A stretch of 23,352 bases of DNA from Bacteroidetes bacterium UBA7368 (GCA_002469915.1 DKOG01000063.1:307-23658), one strand, 5' to 3'; counted from the first letter of the stretch, positions 1 through 9,619 are shown. The notes: generated from the sequence alone by a model not told the origin. Made by a program: numbers and translations.

Positions 1-36
1 CCCCGCCACCTCTAAGATAAGCAATGAGGTTCAAAA

Positions 37-1419
<1,383 letters not shown>

Positions 1420-1438
1420 TCAGGATTCTCGCTCGTTG

Positions 1439-1452
1439 TGGAAGCGCTTCCA
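1439..1452. promoter_or_regulatory. LacI/CcpA-type palindromic operator upstream of gdhA
   Basis: TGGAAGCGCTTCCA is a perfect 14-bp palindrome with a central CG. It matches the TGNAANCGNTTNCA pattern known for LacI/GalR-family operators and catabolite-response (cre) sites at every fixed position. It lies 55 bp upstream of the gdhA start codon, a sensible place for a regulator to act on a gdhA promoter. No LacI-family gene is in the window, so the binding protein is unknown. The match is seen; its role is inferred. Confidence 0.55.
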
Positions 1453-1641
1453 GCCATTCTGCTCTGACAATACTCAAAGCTGATTAAAAAGACAAAAAAT
1501 CTATCCGCAAACTGCGCTATTTACCGTTTTGGGTGAGACCTGAAGAATTTGCTAGAAGAAAGCTAATTCAATCAATTCTAAGTAGTAAACAGAAGGAAAC
1601 TAACGCTAATGTGGGCCATCTCCCTACACGTCAAACCCGTC

Positions 1642-2607
1642 TTATTCAGTCGAATTCTGGCCAGAAAGTAGGTACAGAACAGCCATCCGAACGGCTACTC
1701 CGTTCGTTACCTGATTTAGAATCACAGCGCGTTCGTGATCCACCACTTCGCTCGCTAATTCTACCCCCCGATTCACGGGTCCAGGATGCATTACGATTAG
1801 GTCCTTATACCTATTTAGGTGGTCCATTTGTATCCCAAACTGTGTGTGATACTCTCGAACACTCGGGAATAGGTTCTGACCCTGGCGCTGCATTTGAATG
1901 CGTAATGCCATGGCAACATCGCAACCCTCTAGGGCACTTTCCAAACTATGGGTGACTCGCAAACTTCCTTTTGAGGAAATTCGATCCAGTTCAATGGGAA
2001 TTAGAGGTCGAGGGCCACATATCGTGACATTTGCCCCCAGCGTCAGTAACCCATGAATATTAGATCGCGCTACGCGACTGTGGGTGATATCTCCAATTAT
2101 GGAGACATTTAGCCCTTTGAATACGTCAAAGTGATCTGATAACGTCAACATATCAAGCAAGGCCTGAGTGGGATGCTCATGCGCTCCATCTCCGGCATTG
2201 ATGACGATAGAATCCACACACTGTGTCAGAAAATGAGATGCCCCTGGCGACTGATGCCGCAAAACGACCATGTCAATTTTCATCGCCTCAATATTCTGAG
2301 CGGTGTCTTTCAGCGACTCCCCTTTGGACACACTAGATCCAGATGCACTGAAATTGACCGTATCTGCGCTCAATCTTTTTTCCGCTAATTCGAACGAAAT
2401 ACGGGTTCGAGTAGACGCCTCAAAAAACAAGTTTACAACCGTCACGCCTCTGAGCGTAGGCACCCGTTTGATGGGTCGATTTAGAACATCCCTAAACTGC
2501 CTAGCCGTCTCCAAGATCAGTTCGATTTCTCTGGAGCTATAATCAGACAAACCAAGCAGATGACGATGGTCCAATCCGGAGTTTATCTGTTCAGTCTTCG
2601 GTTGCAC
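1642..2607 (-). CDS. pyrB: Aspartate carbamoyltransferase catalytic chain
   Basis: Condenses carbamoyl phosphate and aspartate to carbamoyl aspartate, the committed step of pyrimidine synthesis, in the cytosol. The carbamoyl-phosphate site STRTR lies in FFEASTRTR, followed by [10 protein letters not shown] and, near the end, [10 protein letters not shown], all hallmarks of the ATCase/OTCase family; the latter two favour aspartate as substrate. The frame is open upstream to an ATG at 2673 and a TTG at 2685, but those starts would overlap the conserved 3' end of pyrR and add a proline-rich extension. The GTG at 2607, 13 bases after the pyrR stop, gives 321 residues with the conserved HLLGL about 16 residues in, so I prefer it; no start has a good Shine-Dalgarno. 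The gene is co-transcribed with pyrR. No regulatory-chain gene (pyrI) is present. Family secure, start uncertain. Confidence 0.95.
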   Translation of the reverse strand: MQPKTEQINSGLDHRHLLGLSDYSSREIELILETARQFRDVLNRPIKRVPTLRGVTVVNLFFEASTRTRISFELAEKRLSADTVNFSASGSSVSKGESLKDTAQNIEAMKIDMVVLRHQSPGASHFLTQCVDSIVINAGDGAHEHPTQALLDMLTLSDHFDVFKGLNVSIIGDITHSRVARSNIHGLLTLGANVTICGPRPLIPIELDRISSKGSLRVTHSLESALEGCDVAMALRIQMQRQGQNLFPSVREYHTQFGIQMDHLNRYKDLIVMHPGPVNRGVELASEVVDHERAVILNQVTNGVAVRMAVLYLLSGQNSTE

Positions 2608-2620
2608 GAACGGTACGGGT

Positions 2621-3232
2621 TCAGGTTGTGGGTGTGGTTGGGTGTTCAACAAGCCATACGCCTTCCTGGTCATCCATTTCGGCAATTCGAACGCGAACTT
2701 CCTCGCCAGGAAGCGTTGGGATTTTCCGACCTACAAAATCTGCTTTAATCGGCAGTTCGCGAAGTCCTCGGTCCACAATGACCAAAAAGTGCACTGAAGC
2801 AGGTCTTCCAAGATCTGTGAGCGCATCCAATCCAGCTCGCGTGGTGCGCCCGGTAAAGAGGACATCATCCACTAATACGAGATCTCTACCATCGATATCG
2901 AAGTCAATTTTGGTTTCTCTAACGACCGGTTGCTTCAACCGCATCCGGAAATCATCGCGGTACATGGTTGCGTCAAGAATTCCAAGGGGAACGGCGCTCC
3001 CTGTAATCGTCTGGATAATCTTTTCAAGACGGGAGGCAATAAATACGCCACGCGACTGCATACCGATCAAACCAAAGGAACCACTACGTGTCTCGTCAAG
3101 ATCAAACATCTCAACGATTTGGCGCGCCATTCTTTGAAGTGTGCGCTCGAGGTCTCGCGCAGTCATTAGCTGCGCTTTAATCACGTCATTCGGCTCCATA
3201 AATATCAAGTTAACGATTTTCTGACAACTCAC
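2621..3232 (-). CDS. pyrR: PyrR, pyrimidine operon regulator / uracil phosphoribosyltransferase
   Basis: A type I phosphoribosyltransferase-fold protein that in Firmicutes binds pyr mRNA and also converts uracil plus PRPP to UMP. The PRPP-binding motif [10 protein letters not shown] is at 121-130, and YRDD, LGRPA and VDRG.RELPI are family signatures. The GTG at 3232 is preceded by AGGAG with 5 bases of spacing, one of the few clear Shine-Dalgarno sites in the window, and gives 203 residues. Known family members are nearer 180 residues, so the ATG at 3199 (192 residues) is a possible alternative. pyrB follows 13 bases after its stop if the GTG start of pyrB is right. I see no recognisable PyrR-binding attenuator in the leader, so RNA-level regulation here is unproven. 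Confidence 0.93.
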   Translation of the reverse strand: MSCQKIVNLIFMEPNDVIKAQLMTARDLERTLQRMARQIVEMFDLDETRSGSFGLIGMQSRGVFIASRLEKIIQTITGSAVPLGILDATMYRDDFRMRLKQPVVRETKIDFDIDGRDLVLVDDVLFTGRTTRAGLDALTDLGRPASVHFLVIVDRGLRELPIKADFVGRKIPTLPGEEVRVRIAEMDDQEGVWLVEHPTTPTT

Positions 3233-3358
3233 CTCATCTCCTGCCGTATTCTCATTCGCAAAGATCGTGAAATCCTAAGCATTTAGATCTTATCGAAACG
3301 ATTTGACGTACTATCGTATGACGAGTATGTCTGAGCATTTCTTCTTAATGGTGAGTCC

Positions 3359-4291
3359 GTGAGCGCAGAATCAAAACCGCTAAAATATCTCGATCCAGCC
3401 TTCATAGGGCAGATTTCCAATATGGAATTGCGAGCCCGGCTGATTGTAGAAGGATTTATCACGGGAATGCACAAGAGTCCGTACCACGGCTTTTCCGTTG
3501 AATTTGCGGAGCATCGGCCCTACAACCCTGGCGATGAACTCCGACATGTAGATTGGAAAGTTTACGGAAAAACTGACCGCCACTACGTAAAACAGTACGA
3601 AGAAGAGACCAACCTGCGCCATTACGTCGTCTTGGATACCTCCGCATCCATGCGATACAAGCATTCCTCAGGCCTATCAAAACTCGAATATGGAGCCTAC
3701 TTGGCTGGTGCCCTCCACTTCATGATGGTAAAGCAGAGAGATGCAACGGGCCTCATCGCGTTCGATGAGCATATCCACACGTTGCGCCCTCCCAAAAGTA
3801 CACCGGGCTATCTACGCCAACTACTTTCGACCTTGGAGCATCTGTCTTCCGAGCCGGAGAACAATCAAAAGACCGGGGCAGCGTCCGTTTTAAACGAAGT
3901 GGCCGAGCGCATTGCGCGTCGTTCTCTCGTCGTCATCATTACTGACCTTTTCGAGAATGTTGGCGAACACGATGAGCTACTTAACGCCTTGCGCCATTTG
4001 CGTTACCGCGGGCATGAGGTGCTTGTCTTTCACATCCTTGAATCTGAAACAGAGCGCCATTTTCGCTTTCCCGACGTCCCCATGCGATTTGTGGATATGG
4101 AAACTGGAGAGGAAATGGCCCTTCAACCCTCCCAGCTCAGGGAAAACTATGCCGAAGCTGTCAAACAGTTTTCGACCCGCTTTCGTGCCCGTTGTCGCGA
4201 AAGCAATATTGATTTTGTAGAACTTGATACCGCAGAACCGTACGGAACGGCCTTATTGGCCTATTTGAATAAACGCGGGCGTTTGGCCTAA
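3359..4291 (+). CDS. DUF58-family protein with von Willebrand A-like fold
   Basis: The 310-residue protein carries the DUF58 signature YNPGDE..HVDWKVYG (55-70) followed by DTSAS (93-97), a MIDAS-like metal site typical of von Willebrand A domains, and a later ITDLFEN acidic motif. DUF58 proteins usually sit next to MoxR AAA+ ATPases and BatA/BatB-type membrane proteins and are thought to help assemble or activate protein complexes; the exact role is unknown. No membrane segment is evident. Start is GTG at 3359. It is divergent from pyrR across 126 bp and is followed 34 bp later by an M28 peptidase on the same strand. No moxR or bat gene is in the window, which is unusual for the family. Family secure; function not known. 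Confidence 0.9.
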   Translation: MSAESKPLKYLDPAFIGQISNMELRARLIVEGFITGMHKSPYHGFSVEFAEHRPYNPGDELRHVDWKVYGKTDRHYVKQYEEETNLRHYVVLDTSASMRYKHSSGLSKLEYGAYLAGALHFMMVKQRDATGLIAFDEHIHTLRPPKSTPGYLRQLLSTLEHLSSEPENNQKTGAASVLNEVAERIARRSLVVIITDLFENVGEHDELLNALRHLRYRGHEVLVFHILESETERHFRFPDVPMRFVDMETGEEMALQPSQLRENYAEAVKQFSTRFRARCRESNIDFVELDTAEPYGTALLAYLNKRGRLA

Positions 4292-4325
4292 GAACCAACT
4301 CCCCTTTTCTGTTAATCTTTCAAAG

Positions 4326-6095
4326 ATGAATATGAAACGCATTCACTTTATGTCGGCCTCCCTCCTAGGCTTCGTTTTGATGACTGTGCCGGCAATGGCT
4401 CAGGAATCTGACGCGCTACCGGGACTGGCTAATCCGGGTGACACACCCACCACGTTTGAAAACCCCGAGTTGTTCGCCAAATATCAGGCGACCATTACGG
4501 CAGATGATCTCGCTGCACACCTCTACTTTTTTGCATCCGACTTCTTCGAAGGAAGAGAGACGACAGCCAGAGGACAAAAAATGGCAGCGGAATATCTTGC
4601 GGGACAGTATCGCAAAATGGGTTTAGCCCCAAAAGGAACGGCTGCGACCGACAATCCTCGCAGCCCAAGGGCCTACCTCCAACCATTTCCGCTCTATGAG
4701 TCCAAGTTTGATAAAGCAGAGCTATTTCTAAATGGATCTGAGGTTGCCGATCACACATTCGGCGGCGATCAAACAGATGGCTCTTTCCTTACCATGTTTG
4801 GAGGCTCCAGCGACGTGACGGCCTCCTTGGTCTTTGCCGGATATGGAATTGGTGACGATGGCTTGGGATACGATGATTTTGCTGCTCTCGAAGCAGCCGG
4901 CATAGATTACTCAGGTAAATGGGTCATGATGCTCGCCGATGAGCCCATGAAAGATGCCGAAACCAGTTTATTTCCAACCGAAAACAATGAGGTGTCGGCT
5001 TGGACAACCAGTCGGTTCAATAAATTGCGACCGTTCTTTCAAACAGAAACCCCACCTGCCGGTATTTTCGTGGTTGGTGATCTGTCTATGCGCCAAAACG
5101 GCTCCGTGTACGACGCTGCTATGGCTGGGGCCTCCTCCTCAGCGGGTGTAGGAAGCCTGTCGCTAGAAAAACCATCCGGTGAAGGACGCGGCTCCCGCTT
5201 TCCTACCGTATTAAACATTTCAGCGGACCTGGCGAACAAAATGATCGCCTCTTCTGGGAAAACGGTTCAGGACGTCAAAGCAAGTATTGATAGCTCATTG
5301 AAACCCGTTGTGTTCGAGTCTGATATGTCCGTGCGCGCCTCCGTAGCGAATATCATCGTTGAGACCTTTTCAGAAAACGTATTGGCTTTTATCGAGGGAT
5401 CGGATCCCATGCTGAAAGATGAGTATGTGGTGATCAGCTCTCACTACGATCACGTTGGCATGAATGACAGCGAGGAAGACGGCATTTTCAATGGTGCAGA
5501 TGATGACGGTTCGGGGACGGTTTCGGTACTCGAAATCGCAGAGGCTTTCCAGAAAGCTAAAAACGACGGCAACGGACCGCGCCGTTCAGTCATTTTCCTT
5601 AATGTATCTGGAGAAGAGAAAGGCCTTTTGGGTTCGGCTTTCTACACGGATTACGAACCCGTGGTACCACTCGAGAAGACGGTTACCAATCTAAATATTG
5701 ATATGATCGGCCGAATCGATCCTACGCACCCTGGTGATACGGATGATTACGTGTACATCATTGGCTCAAACCTGGTATCCCAAGAGCTTCATGACATTAA
5801 TATTCGTGTCAATGAAATCATCGGAACGGATCTTGATTTGAATGAGCGATTCAACTCTAAAGACGATCCAAACCAGTTCTACCGCAGAAGTGATCATTGG
5901 AATTTTGGTAAGAATAACATTCCATTCATCTTCTTTTTTACGGGTACCCATGACGATTATCATGGCGTTGACGATGAGCCAGATAAGATTGAATATGAGA
6001 GAATGGCCCGTATTGCTCAGGTCATTTTTGGCACCGCTTGGCAAGTCGCCAATCAGGATACTAAACCTGAGGTGACAGGACAGGGATTTAACTAA
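4326..6095 (+). CDS. Secreted M28-family zinc metallopeptidase
   Basis: A 589-residue exported peptidase of the M28 aminopeptidase/carboxypeptidase clan. Residues 1-25 form a Sec signal peptide (basic start, hydrophobic core, AMA before Q26; no lipobox). The central part (about 150-340) probably contains an inserted PA-like domain. The di-zinc site is complete: H373 in SSHYDH, the acidic run in NGADDDGSG (389-396), E430-E431 in SGEEKG, D459 in NIDMIG and H546 in DDYHG. The protein most likely acts in the periplasm or outside the cell on peptides; substrate cannot be told. A second ATG two codons in (4332) is also possible. It lies 34 bp after the DUF58 gene and may share its transcript, which ends at the hairpin 6126-6164. 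Confidence 0.94.
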   Translation: MNMKRIHFMSASLLGFVLMTVPAMAQESDALPGLANPGDTPTTFENPELFAKYQATITADDLAAHLYFFASDFFEGRETTARGQKMAAEYLAGQYRKMGLAPKGTAATDNPRSPRAYLQPFPLYESKFDKAELFLNGSEVADHTFGGDQTDGSFLTMFGGSSDVTASLVFAGYGIGDDGLGYDDFAALEAAGIDYSGKWVMMLADEPMKDAETSLFPTENNEVSAWTTSRFNKLRPFFQTETPPAGIFVVGDLSMRQNGSVYDAAMAGASSSAGVGSLSLEKPSGEGRGSRFPTVLNISADLANKMIASSGKTVQDVKASIDSSLKPVVFESDMSVRASVANIIVETFSENVLAFIEGSDPMLKDEYVVISSHYDHVGMNDSEEDGIFNGADDDGSGTVSVLEIAEAFQKAKNDGNGPRRSVIFLNVSGEEKGLLGSAFYTDYEPVVPLEKTVTNLNIDMIGRIDPTHPGDTDDYVYIIGSNLVSQELHDINIRVNEIIGTDLDLNERFNSKDDPNQFYRRSDHWNFGKNNIPFIFFFTGTHDDYHGVDDEPDKIEYERMARIAQVIFGTAWQVANQDTKPEVTGQGFN

Positions 6096-6125
6096 TCCTA
6101 GGGGTATCCATCAGTGCCACGAAAT

Positions 6126-6164
6126 AAGAAAGGGGAGCCGCGCTTTGCGCGGCTCCCCTTTCTT
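6126..6164. terminator. Bidirectional intrinsic terminator between convergent genes
   Basis: Perfect inverted repeat with 17-bp arms (6126-6142 and 6148-6164) and a CTTTG loop. The base of the stem is A-rich on the left and T-rich on the right, so it reads as a GC-rich hairpin followed by a T-rich stretch on either strand. It sits in the 116-bp gap between the M28 peptidase (plus) and the NifU-like gene (minus), where one element can end both transcripts. Confidence 0.9.
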
Positions 6165-6185
6165 CTACATTCAAACCAGTGCTCT

Positions 6186-6214
6186 TTGAGCTTAGTTGAG
6201 CTTAGTTGAGCTTA
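6186..6214. repeat. Three tandem copies of a 10-bp unit
   Basis: TTGAGCTTAG is repeated at 6186-6195, 6196-6205 and 6206-6214 (last copy one base short, then A instead of G). The last copy contains the stop codon of the minus-strand NifU-like gene, so the array is its immediate 3' untranslated region. It looks like a replication-slippage product; no function is evident. Confidence 0.85.
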
Positions 6215-6481
6215 AACATTTACCGCTTCAACGCGGTTAATTTGAGGTACCGAACGCTTAACCGCTTGCTCAATTCCAGCGCGTAACGTCATGGAACTCA
6301 TAGGGCATGTCTCGCAAGCACCGAGTAGTTCCAATTCGACAACCATCTCCTCAGTGATCTCCACTAATCTCACTGATCCTCCGTCTGCCTCGAGATAGGG
6401 ACGCAGGGTATCCAGTGCGGCTTCGACCTGCACGCGCAGTCCGGGATCCTTAGCAGCTGTCATTGATACGTTCTCGCTCAT
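6212..6481 (-). CDS. NifU C-terminal domain Fe-S scaffold protein
   Basis: A small 89-residue protein that is essentially a lone NifU C-terminal (Nfu) domain. LRPYLEADGGSVRLVEI and GACETCPMSSMTLRAGIE are the family signatures; C56 and C59 form the CxxC that bridges a [4Fe-4S] cluster between two subunits before transfer to client proteins. It lacks the A-type domain found in longer NfuA proteins. Start is ATG at 6481. The gene is the last of a minus-strand row prmA, ppx, mrp, nfu, 78 bp after mrp, and the pairing with an Mrp-type carrier supports a joint role in Fe-S delivery. Transcription probably ends at the hairpin 6126-6164. Confidence 0.93.
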   Translation of the reverse strand: MSENVSMTAAKDPGLRVQVEAALDTLRPYLEADGGSVRLVEITEEMVVELELLGACETCPMSSMTLRAGIEQAVKRSVPQINRVEAVNV

Positions 6482-6559
6482 GTCTTCCTTATTGTCGTTG
6501 TGCCGGTTCTACTCAACCAAAACCATCTGGTTCGATTCTAGGAGATGAGAAATATCAGG

Positions 6560-7660
6560 TCAGGATATTTCGATTTTCTGTGTGGCAGGTCGTAACGCAT
6601 TTCGCTGTTCAACCTGATTAACCAGATCGGTAGCAATATGGTCAAAAATGCCCGAGGCTGCTTCAGAAGGATCAGTTACGATGGGTGTACCGTCATCCGC
6701 ATTGGTTCGAATCGCCTCAATGAGGGGTACCTCACCTAAAAAGTGCACATCGAGTTCTTCAGCCAGTGCTCTCGCACCGCCCTGTCCAAACAAATAGTAT
6801 TTGTTCTCAGGCAATTCTGGCGGTGTGAAATAGGCCATATTCTCAACGACACCCAAAACAGGTACTTCTACCTGATCAAACATACCCACACCCTTTCTAG
6901 CATCGGCCAGTGCCACCCTCTGAGGAGTAGAGACAATAACTGCACCACTCAAGGGGACGGTCTGAACAATAGTAAGCTGAATATCACCAGTTCCAGGAGG
7001 CAGATCTAAGATTAAGAAATCTAATTCACCCCATTCGGTATCGCCTAAGAATTGTTGAACTGCACTCGTAACCATTGGGCCACGCCAAATAACGGCTTTT
7101 TCTGGATCTACCAAAAAGCCCATGGACAACAACTTGACACCAAATTTTTCAAGGGGAATAATCCGTCTTTCTGCGTTCACACTGGGCTTAGCCTCCTGAA
7201 GACCAAACATCGTTGGAATTGAAGGGCCGTAAATATCGACGTCCGCCAAACCAACAGCATACCCTTGGGAGGCCAAGGCAACGGCTAAATTACTGGAGAC
7301 CGTGCTTTTACCTACTCCGCCTTTTCCCGAAGCTACTGCGATGATATTAGTAACACCCTCACCAGGCCCTTTCTTCTGACTTTGGCCATCTATCGTAAGT
7401 CCATTGCCAAGCCCAATCATCGGGCTATCCTGTTCAATGCGTAAGTCCGCTTCAGGAAAAGCCGATTTCAAGGCCTGCTCACAGACCCCACGGACCTTGG
7501 AGGCGAAAGGAACGGTCGGATCCTGTAATAGGATAGTAAAGGAAACCGTATGCCCTTCTACTTTGAGGTCTCTGATCCATCCCCTTCGGACTACATTTTT
7601 TCCAGAATCAGGATCGATTACATCCCTCAAGATCTCCAAAATGGATTCAATGGTCATCAT
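6560..7660 (-). CDS. mrp: Mrp/ApbC-family P-loop ATPase, Fe-S cluster carrier
   Basis: The 366-residue protein has an N-terminal MIP18/DUF59 domain (about 1-85, with VIDPDSGKNVV) and a ParA/MinD-type ATPase with deviant Walker A GKGGVGKS (112-119), DVDIYGPS and the DLPPGTGD motif. Family members hand Fe-S clusters to target enzymes in an ATP-dependent way. The usual ENM-(S/A)-xF-x-CPxC motif, whose cysteines hold the bridging cluster, is changed to ENMAYFTPPELPENKYY, so this protein lacks that CxxC; as I recall, similar sequences are common in Bacteroidota relatives. Start is ATG at 7660 (a second ATG follows directly). It lies between a Ppx/GppA gene (71 bp upstream) and the Nfu gene. Confidence 0.93.
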   Translation of the reverse strand: MMTIESILEILRDVIDPDSGKNVVRRGWIRDLKVEGHTVSFTILLQDPTVPFASKVRGVCEQALKSAFPEADLRIEQDSPMIGLGNGLTIDGQSQKKGPGEGVTNIIAVASGKGGVGKSTVSSNLAVALASQGYAVGLADVDIYGPSIPTMFGLQEAKPSVNAERRIIPLEKFGVKLLSMGFLVDPEKAVIWRGPMVTSAVQQFLGDTEWGELDFLILDLPPGTGDIQLTIVQTVPLSGAVIVSTPQRVALADARKGVGMFDQVEVPVLGVVENMAYFTPPELPENKYYLFGQGGARALAEELDVHFLGEVPLIEAIRTNADDGTPIVTDPSEAASGIFDHIATDLVNQVEQRNALRPATQKIEIS

Positions 7661-7731
7661 AGTAAGCGTAAGCTAGTTGAGTGTAGAGCGTGAAAGGACT
7701 TGCTTGAATGGGTGTTCCGCGCAATTCGATT

Positions 7732-8670
7732 CTAAGAACTAGATTCGAGAAAATATCGCAATGCAACGCCATGCCGAACACCAAATGGCGATACAAAAAG
7801 CCGCTCCGAACGCAAATAGGTCAATGCCTCGAGCAGAATCAATACCCCGGCCGGCAAGACGTCAGCTCGACCTTTCATTTTAGACGGATACAGCGCAGTT
7901 ACTTCTGAACGTGTCATTCCAAACAACCGGCGAGACCACGCATCTAGTTCTGAAACGGACATGCTTACGGCACTCTCAGCATCAGAAAGTTCTTTCAGCC
8001 CAGTATGCAGTAGAGACAGTATGATAGGTGTACCCGAAGCACCGATACAGTAGCGACTAGGCAAGGAGCCGGCCAACGATTCCTTCATCATGGACTGAAA
8101 GTGAGCTCTTCCCGACTCAATCTCTTCGCCTTGCGCTGGTTGAGATGAAAAAAATCGCTCTGTCATTCTAACGGAGCCCATATTCAGGCTCTTTTTGAAA
8201 TGAATATCTTCTCCCTTTCCCTGAACAAATTCAGTCGATCCACCACCAACATCGATAACCGTAATTGTTTCGCCCAAGAATGAACGAAGCGTGCTTTCCG
8301 GCATTCCTGCCACGGCTCCTAGATAGGTTACCTTTGCCTCTTCCTCTCCGCTTAGAATGGTAAACTCGGTGCCGGTCATGTTTCTGACCAGCGTGTGAAT
8401 ACGATGGCCATCTTGCGCATCTCTCGATGCACTGGTTCCTGTAATGATGATGTGAGCGGCATCGAAACGGCGAATGGCCTCCATATGGGAGAAAAGAACA
8501 GCCTGTAGCCTAGCCAGCGCATCATCGCTCACTCTGCCGGATGCATCCATTCCTTCTCCGAGGCGCACGAAGCCAACCCCATTGTAGACCTCGATAAGGC
8601 GATTGTCCTTCCACTCCGAGATCAACAACAGAGCCGTATTTGTACCAACATCAATTGTAGCCAGTCTCAC
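7732..8670 (-). CDS. Ppx/GppA-family phosphatase (exopolyphosphatase-like)
   Basis: An ASKHA-fold hydrolase of the exopolyphosphatase / guanosine pentaphosphatase family. Signatures are ATIDVGTNTALLL at the start, LSGEEEA in the middle and VIDVGGGSTEFV, which together build the phosphate-binding cleft. At 312 residues it is the short, two-domain form without the C-terminal HD-like extension of E. coli Ppx, so polyphosphate and pppGpp are both possible substrates. I place the start at the GTG at 8670, which overlaps the prmA stop by four bases (GTGA) and is preceded by a purine-rich GGGGAG; an in-frame alternative at 8703 would lengthen the overlap. Coupling to prmA and position ahead of mrp suggest one transcript. 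Confidence 0.9.
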   Translation of the reverse strand: MRLATIDVGTNTALLLISEWKDNRLIEVYNGVGFVRLGEGMDASGRVSDDALARLQAVLFSHMEAIRRFDAAHIIITGTSASRDAQDGHRIHTLVRNMTGTEFTILSGEEEAKVTYLGAVAGMPESTLRSFLGETITVIDVGGGSTEFVQGKGEDIHFKKSLNMGSVRMTERFFSSQPAQGEEIESGRAHFQSMMKESLAGSLPSRYCIGASGTPIILSLLHTGLKELSDAESAVSMSVSELDAWSRRLFGMTRSEVTALYPSKMKGRADVLPAGVLILLEALTYLRSERLFVSPFGVRHGVALRYFLESSS

Positions 8671-9500
8671 TCGCTCCCCTTCCCAGCCCAGACGGACCAC
8701 CATTCTCCTTCATTTGACTCCGAAACGACGGACATTCCCAGATCGCTAATCACACCCAGCATCACGTCCCTATCGCTCGTCAATAGGCCAGCTAAACCAA
8801 TCTTCCCATTAGTAGCCAGCAAATCCTTCAATGCGGGTAGCATTGACCTGAGGGCCTCCCTGTTTATGTTGGCCATTACCACGTCGTAATCTTGACCCAC
8901 AACCACCTCTTCTGTACCTACCTGCACTGAATACCGATCTGATAAATCATTCAGTGCCGCATTTTCGAGCGAGTTTTCTTTACAAATAGGATCGTAGTCG
9001 AATGCGTCTGCACGAGCAGCTCCTAGCTTGAGGGCCGCAAACGCCAATACACCTGTTCCTGTACCCGCATCTAATACACGATCTCCTTCCTTGAGTACGT
9101 TTTTAAGGGCTCCCAGCATCAAACGGGTGCTTTCATGATAACCCGTCCCAAAAGACATCTTGGGATCGACAATAATTTCAATGTGACCTTCGGGGGTCGG
9201 ATCGTGATTCCATGTAGGACGAATCCAGAAGCCACCCACATTAACAGGCTTAATCGTTTTCTCCCACTCCGCATTCCAATTCTGATCCTGAATTTCCTCA
9301 ATGGTCATCGGTCCCCGTTGGAAAGGGGCACAAATACGCTCTAAAATCGCCTTTTCATCCTCCCACTTGTCAGACTCGATGAACACCACCAGACCATCAT
9401 CTAATTCTTCAATTCCTTCCACCGCCTCTGTAAACAGCATGGCGGAAAGAATCTGATGATCAGCAGAATGACAAGGTATTCGTATTGCGAATGTTGACAT
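8667..9500 (-). CDS. prmA: Ribosomal protein L11 methyltransferase
   Basis: Adds methyl groups from S-adenosylmethionine to ribosomal protein L11. The 277-residue protein has an N-terminal substrate-recognition part, the PrmA-specific DPKMSFGTGYHEST (112-125), the SAM-binding LDAGTGTG (143-150) and the catalytic-site MANIN (209-213). Start is the ATG at 9500; a GTG two codons earlier (9506) is less likely, and neither has a strong Shine-Dalgarno. It is divergent from xylB across about 120 bp and is the first gene of the minus-strand row ending in the Nfu gene; its stop overlaps the next gene by four bases. Assignment is secure from the combined motifs, though other type I methyltransferases share the SAM site. 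Confidence 0.93.
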   Translation of the reverse strand: MSTFAIRIPCHSADHQILSAMLFTEAVEGIEELDDGLVVFIESDKWEDEKAILERICAPFQRGPMTIEEIQDQNWNAEWEKTIKPVNVGGFWIRPTWNHDPTPEGHIEIIVDPKMSFGTGYHESTRLMLGALKNVLKEGDRVLDAGTGTGVLAFAALKLGAARADAFDYDPICKENSLENAALNDLSDRYSVQVGTEEVVVGQDYDVVMANINREALRSMLPALKDLLATNGKIGLAGLLTSDRDVMLGVISDLGMSVVSESNEGEWWSVWAGKGSE

Positions 9501-9619
9501 GGGCACTGTTTAATGGGTTCGGATCAACCTACGAACAAATGTGGATCTATATATTCTGAATTGTAGCCAAAGTGGACCCCACCGTGTTATTCTGTGCCAG
9601 CAATTAGAAGTCGCTTCTT

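Noticed and set aside
1533..1955. Plus-strand open frame of 140 codons
   Set aside because: Most of it is antisense to the conserved pyrB coding region, and its sequence shows no family motif.
3303..3331. Sigma70-like promoter TTGACG, 17-bp spacer, TATGTC before the DUF58 gene
   Set aside because: The -10 half matches poorly and Bacteroidota-like genomes use a different consensus, so the match may be chance.
3233..3358. PyrR-binding attenuator ahead of pyrR
   Set aside because: No conserved PyrR-binding loop or terminator/antiterminator pair could be recognised; only a short AAGATC/GATCTT repeat is present.
9507..9619. Xylose-regulator (XylR-like) operator between prmA and xylB
   Set aside because: No long inverted repeat or LacI/ROK-type site found; only the 13-bp palindrome next to the start.
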